NCBI GenBank assembly: GCA_964551475.1
Contig: CAZKCI010000118.1
Span: 1 to 35,716 of the forward strand
DNA length: 35,716 bases
Direction: 5' to 3'
Source of the DNA: CAZKCI01 sp964551475
GTDB lineage: Bacteria; Auribacterota; Erginobacteria; Erginobacterales; CAZKCI01
Every line of letters begins with the position of its first letter. Positions within the stretch are counted from its first letter, which is position 1. A program made the position numbers and the translations under genes. This document shows positions 32,712-35,716 of the stretch, piece after piece. The notes under the pieces are model-generated. The model was not told the DNA's origin. It did no database searches and saw only the letters and a list, made by a program, of their open reading frames with translations.

Positions 32712-33290
32712 ATGAGAGCGATCGGAGTGCTGGCGGTATTGGCGGCGGTATTAACGGTGGCGGGGAGCGGTGAAAGCGACCAATGCTATTCGGATTTCAA
32801 GTGGGGAATGAGTAAGAAACAAGTCCATGCGATAGCCGAAGACAAGGATTATAAGCCCGCCCTCCCCATAAAATACTATCAAGAAGAACAAGCGGGGGGG
32901 GATTTGCTTTATGAAACTATCGTGGCGGGGGAACACTGCATGATATTTTTCTCCTTCGGGACAAGGCCCAATAGTAGCTACGAGGGTTTGTCTTCCGTCG
33001 GGATACAGTGGGGGAAACCACCCCCTTCTGATCAGTTTGCCCGATTGGAGGAAAAATATAAATCTCTGGATATAGGCAAATCCGAAGATGGAGTAATCAA
33101 GTGGTGCGCCCTTAAAAGCCAGGAAGCGGAGAAGACGAGGGAAAAGGCGATACGCATAATTCTGGAAGAAACCGGCTTGACAAGGGAAGAGTGGGAGAAA
33201 ATGCAACAGGAAAAGGATTTGGAGATATTGAAAAAAGCAGCAGATATGGCAGATATAGAGGCCGAAAAAACCCTTAACAAAACCAAATAA
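32712..33290 (+). CDS. Exported protein of unknown function
   Basis: A 192-residue protein with a short signal-peptide-like N-terminus (residues 1-18), the FKWGMSKKQVHAIAE motif often seen at the start of small secreted beta-rich domains, and a long charged helix at the C-terminus (LTREEWEKMQQEKDLEILKK). Its first 24 coding bases are nearly identical to those of the gene at 34064. AGGAGAA precedes the ATG. Confidence 0.6.
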   Translation: MRAIGVLAVLAAVLTVAGSGESDQCYSDFKWGMSKKQVHAIAEDKDYKPALPIKYYQEEQAGGDLLYETIVAGEHCMIFFSFGTRPNSSYEGLSSVGIQWGKPPPSDQFARLEEKYKSLDIGKSEDGVIKWCALKSQEAEKTREKAIRIILEETGLTREEWEKMQQEKDLEILKKAADMADIEAEKTLNKTK

Positions 33291-33309
33291 ATCCCAGAAC
33301 GGTGAGCCG

Positions 33310-33474
33310 ATGAAAGACCAAGCGACCAGAGAGAGATTTATCGAGCTATGAGCGAAGGGCTGCAGCTACGAGAAGAAAGCCGGGGATGCCCCAGGCGGGG
33401 CGGGAATAAGGTCAATGGAAACGGTCAAGCGCGAGAGATCGGCCGTCCTGGGACTATTAGTGGCTATTACATAG
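33310..33474 (+). pseudogene. Broken small helix-turn-helix gene
   Basis: From ATG at 33310 the frame reads MKDQATRERFIEL, then TGA (33349-33351), then AKGCSYEKKAG and on to TAG at 33472. Restoring TGA to CGA gives FIELRAKGCSYEK, a typical start for a small phage/mobile-element helix-turn-helix protein. A loss by C-to-T is likely. Only the N-terminal helices are preserved. Confidence 0.45.
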
Positions 33475-33541
33475 GCACATCCTAGCGCGTAAGGCCGTGA
33501 GGCTAAATTATGCGTTCGGCCGAAACATAAGGGAGAGACCT

Positions 33542-33892
33542 ATGCAACTGCTACTGGGTGCGTTCTACTACATCATCGGTTTGCTAATGGCTGTCTTCTG
33601 GTCAAGCGCTGCGGGATTCGGACTTTGCGTCCCTATCTGTCTGTTTAGGCTGTTTCGGCATCGACGAAATGTTTTGTTGATGCTCATGTATATTGCTGCA
33701 GCGGCTGTCTGTGCTGCAATATGTCTCGGTCTTGGTCGTCTTACTGAGGCAGTTGCGGCCAAGACGGATTATGCCGTTTACTGGATGATGTTTGTAGGCC
33801 TAGCTATTCCTGGACTCGGAACCCTCGCATTAATTCCGGCCTATATTAGAATCGCTTTGCGCCAAACGTCTGGCGTCATGGACCCAGCCTAA
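33542..33892 (+). CDS. Small multi-span membrane protein
   Basis: A 116-residue protein from ATG at 33542 (GGGAGAG upstream, better than 33497). Three or four hydrophobic segments (LLLGAFYYIIGLLMAVFWSS; VLLMLMYIAAAAVCAAICLG; YWMMFVGLAIPGLGTLALI). Function unknown. Confidence 0.55.
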   Translation: MQLLLGAFYYIIGLLMAVFWSSAAGFGLCVPICLFRLFRHRRNVLLMLMYIAAAAVCAAICLGLGRLTEAVAAKTDYAVYWMMFVGLAIPGLGTLALIPAYIRIALRQTSGVMDPA

Positions 33893-34063
33893 GCATCGTA
33901 CTGTGGTTGCCTGAGAACCGAAAAAGAAGGACGGCCGAGAGGGATGACACCGGAGGGGGATCTTGGCCCTCCGACCCCGGCCGCTTCACAGATAAAGATC
34001 GAAGTCGGGGCTGTTTTCTTACACGAAAAGCGAAATATCTTCCATGCGCATCTGGGAGACGAC

Positions 34064-34396
34064 ATGAGAACGATCGGAGTGCTGGCGATGGTGCTGTGCT
34101 TTGTTCTTGGCGTCGTATGGTTCTTGTTTTCCGGATATTGGGCGCTGAAATATACTCAGGATGCAACCGACAAGTGGATCGGAAAACCTTGGGCGGTACC
34201 TTTCGTGCCATTTCTTAATTCGGAGACTCTAATCGCTCCATTTGCTCCTTGGCATGCGTTGTTAACTCGCGGTGATTGGATTCCGCTGGCATCAGCAGGA
34301 GCCTGTGCATCGGGAACTGTGGGGCTGTTCAAACTCGCAGGGATACTTGCACGCAGAGCGTGTCCAAAGGATCGTTCCCGACAAGAGAAGGGATAA
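34064..34396 (+). CDS. Small membrane protein
   Basis: A 110-residue protein from ATG at 34064 (CTGGGAGACGAC upstream). One strong hydrophobic helix (VLAMVLCFVLGVVWFLFSGYW) and a weaker second one (LASAGACASGTVGLFKLAGIL). The 5' end matches that of the gene at 32712 almost base for base, suggesting recombination of gene starts inside the element. Confidence 0.5.
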   Translation: MRTIGVLAMVLCFVLGVVWFLFSGYWALKYTQDATDKWIGKPWAVPFVPFLNSETLIAPFAPWHALLTRGDWIPLASAGACASGTVGLFKLAGILARRACPKDRSRQEKG

Positions 34397-34680
34397 CCCT
34401 TATCCCATCGGAGATCGTAGCCTATACGCTAACCTGGGAGGCGGTTTCGCGTTTAATGGCCCTGGGATGGTCCAGGACGGGCGATAAAGCGACCTGTAAC
34501 GGGGGCAAGGGAAATGGTCAGGCCGGAAGGGTCGACTCGCCAAAGGCCATTCTAGCCGCTTTAATGGCCGGGAAACGGGGTATTAGAACCATATCTAAGG
34601 AAGTCTTTATAGAGGTAGTTCTCCCATTGGGCTGCCGGGGGCTACTCTATACAGGCAATAATGGATTGAAACCCCCTTGA
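34393..34680 (+). pseudogene. Open frame with the SEI-AY--TWEA motif, no clear start
   Basis: An open frame overlapping the end of the previous gene, with no ATG, GTG or TTG near its beginning. PSEIVAYTLTWEAVSRLMA resembles PSEIEAYARTWEAF at 30.1 kb, in protein and in DNA. It is likely a fragment of the same ancestral gene, joined to other DNA. Function unknown. Confidence 0.3.
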
Positions 34681-34699
34681 CGCGCACACGTGTGCGCGT
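34680..34699. repeat. 20-bp perfect palindrome
   Basis: ACGCGCACACGTGTGCGCGT, flanked on both sides by ACCCCCTT. It could be an operator, a recombination site or an origin iteron. Between 34.70 and 34.91 kb nothing else is seen. Confidence 0.6.
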
Positions 34700-34909
34700 G
34701 TTACCCCCTTAATGAGCATTTAGCCGATTCCCAGCAAACGGGTGGATAATGTAGCGGCAATCCCACCGGTGAGCATATTCTTCTCCCCGCCTCAGCATTT
34801 TGCATTTCTTCCTAGATTATGGTCTATCTAGGGCTCCCCCTGACTTTGTCCCATATTCTCCATTCCTGCTGTTCTCCTACCGTCAAAGCAAGAGGGGATT
34901 ACATGCTTA

Positions 34910-34940
34910 CGCTATTTTTGCCGAGTTGGCCGTTATACTA
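34910..34940 (+). promoter_or_regulatory. Promoter-like repeat R1
   Basis: A 31-bp element ending in TATACTA. It matches R2 (35225-35255) at 25 of 31 positions with no gaps. TATACT would serve as the -10. There is no good -35, so an activator or phage-type polymerase may be involved. Confidence 0.5.
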
Positions 34941-34956
34941 AGGTGTGAGCAGCAAA

Positions 34957-35175
34957 ATGGAGAGAGTGCTACGGAAATATGAGGTCAAAACTCTGCCCTG
35001 CGGACGACTGCACACTTTGACCATACAGAATGGGCAAGGCGGTCCCCAAAGTTTCCGGGAAGGCCGACATGACGCCAAAGAGTGCCATTTAATGCGCCGA
35101 AACCCTATCAAGGAGGATTGTGGGCGAGATAAAACTCTGGTGGGTATGGTTGGACTACCCACACGACGGGAATAG
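34957..35175 (+). CDS. Small hypothetical protein downstream of R1
   Basis: A 72-residue basic frame (MERVLRKYEVKTLPCGR...) beginning 17 bp after the R1 element. GTG at 34945 is an alternative start. Cysteines and histidines are scattered but form no clear metal motif. Not recognised. Confidence 0.35.
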   Translation: MERVLRKYEVKTLPCGRLHTLTIQNGQGGPQSFREGRHDAKECHLMRRNPIKEDCGRDKTLVGMVGLPTRRE

Positions 35176-35224
35176 TCTCAACTCTTAGCATTTTCAACCA
35201 CTTACGCCGCTTTAGCATTTCCCG

Positions 35225-35255
35225 CGCTATTTCCGCCAAGTTGAGCGCTATACTA
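35225..35255 (+). promoter_or_regulatory. Promoter-like repeat R2
   Basis: Second copy of the R1 element, with CGCTATTT and TATACTA conserved at identical spacing. It lies 18 bp before a 35-residue frame and 155 bp before the primase gene. Confidence 0.5.
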
Positions 35256-35273
35256 TGTTTACGGGGAGCCACA

Positions 35274-35381
35274 ATGAAGGCCGCGAATATTTTCTTCGGA
35301 ACGTTACGCCAGTTCAAGTCCCACAAACGCCGCGTACTTGCCGTCGGGATAGGAGCGGGTATCAAGAAAAGCGTTAGTTAG
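35274..35381 (+). CDS. Small basic peptide downstream of R2
   Basis: A 35-residue frame (FFGTLRQFKSHKRRVLAVG...) with GGGGAG before the ATG. It is strongly basic, so nucleic-acid binding is possible. It may be a leader for the primase gene. Too short to assign. Confidence 0.35.
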   Translation: MKAANIFFGTLRQFKSHKRRVLAVGIGAGIKKSVS

Positions 35382-35410
35382 GTTGGATTTTAAGATAATA
35401 GCATTGAGCC

Positions 35411-35716
35411 ATGACCTATATACCGAAATTTCTCATTAAGGACAGGGTGACGTTAGCATCTTTGCTAATTGAATTTGGCTGGCCAACCCCGACAGATGAG
35501 AATAATTATCGGACTAAATGTCTATTCCATAATGGTGATAATTCTACTTCATTCTCGGCCGACCTTCAGAAGAACACTTGGCGTTGTTTTAGCTGTCTTC
35601 GTTGCGGGGATCAAATCGAATTCGCTATGGAAGCGTTAAAGTGTGCCTTCCATCCCGCACTTGAATGGTTAGCTAATATGGAGATGACAGGGGGGCTGCA
35701 AGGGGTAGAAAATGCA
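35411..35716 (+). CDS. CHC2 zinc-finger DNA primase (partial)
   Basis: The first 102 residues of a primase run off the right edge. The CHC2 zinc motif is plain: CLFH at ~37-40, then SFSADLQKNTWRCFSC (CFSC at ~60-63) and GDQIEFAMEAL. DnaG-like proteins share the same order, CxFHxxxxPSF then CFxCxxGGDxIxF. This first domain recognises template DNA. Phage and plasmid primases often carry it fused to a TOPRIM and helicase domain, which would lie outside the window. Its presence supports an autonomously replicating mobile element. Confidence 0.85.
   Translation, partial: MTYIPKFLIKDRVTLASLLIEFGWPTPTDENNYRTKCLFHNGDNSTSFSADLQKNTWRCFSCLRCGDQIEFAMEALKCAFHPALEWLANMEMTGGLQGVENA

Noticed and set aside
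26457..33474. Global TGA recoding in the mobile element
   Set aside because: Several genes of the element (ending at 24920, 30935, 31260) stop at TGA, the last two right before a ribosome-binding site and a new start, so TGA is used as a stop.

Overview
The left 23 kb is GC-rich chromosomal DNA of a diderm bacterium. An outer membrane is implied by a complete Mla-type phospholipid/MCE transport operon (permease, ATPase, MCE protein, auxiliary lipoprotein). There is also a sigma-54 factor, a WalJ-like MBL hydrolase, and many secreted proteins. Four secreted proteins end in the same calcium-motif repeat domain (about 35-40 residues per repeat, DxDGDG type). I associate this type of modular protein with little-cultivated candidate phyla, but the sequence alone does not fix the taxon.

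Layout. 1-4.0 kb: sugar-type ABC ATPase (cut by the window edge), WalJ-like MBL protein, rpoN. 4.1-6.3 kb: a C70/papain-like cysteine peptidase fused to the repeat domain, translationally coupled to an unknown exported protein. 6.6-9.0 kb: AEC transporter, cyclic-nucleotide-binding protein, and an AbrB/PIN toxin-antitoxin pair with a palindromic operator. 9.0-13.3 kb: TPR protein and two more repeat-domain proteins, one with an unknown N-terminus and one with an MBL hydrolase. 13.5-17.1 kb: the Mla-type operon, all on the minus strand. 17.3-22.6 kb: two AAA/DUF4143 ATPases flanking a beta-helix protein with the repeat domain. 22.8-25.3 kb: a recombination-scarred zone holding half a tRNA-Lys, a second copy of a roughly 200-bp att-like segment first seen at 18.5 kb, an AT-rich TrkA-C/glycosyltransferase patch and a broken SLOG-family gene. 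25.6 kb to the end: a phage-like or satellite-like mobile element on the plus strand. It carries a serine recombinase, a terminase-small-subunit-like protein, small membrane and secreted proteins, a cluster of zinc-ribbon proteins, and, running off the window, a CHC2 zinc-finger DNA primase.

How the parts fit. All four repeat-domain proteins carry exactly six repeats behind unrelated N-terminal domains, so the six-repeat module behaves as an exchangeable C-terminal domain. Two of them (11035 and 20733 starts) are preceded by a closely related promoter, structured leader and intrinsic terminator, which looks like a shared attenuator or riboswitch that I cannot match to a known class. The mobile element shows several reading frames interrupted by in-frame TGA codons with coherent coding sequence continuing beyond them. 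Decay by C-to-T change is the simplest explanation, but the recurrence deserves a check. The best candidates for something undescribed are the shared leader RNA, the six-repeat modular domain family, and the zinc-ribbon/TGA-interrupted gene set of the mobile element.
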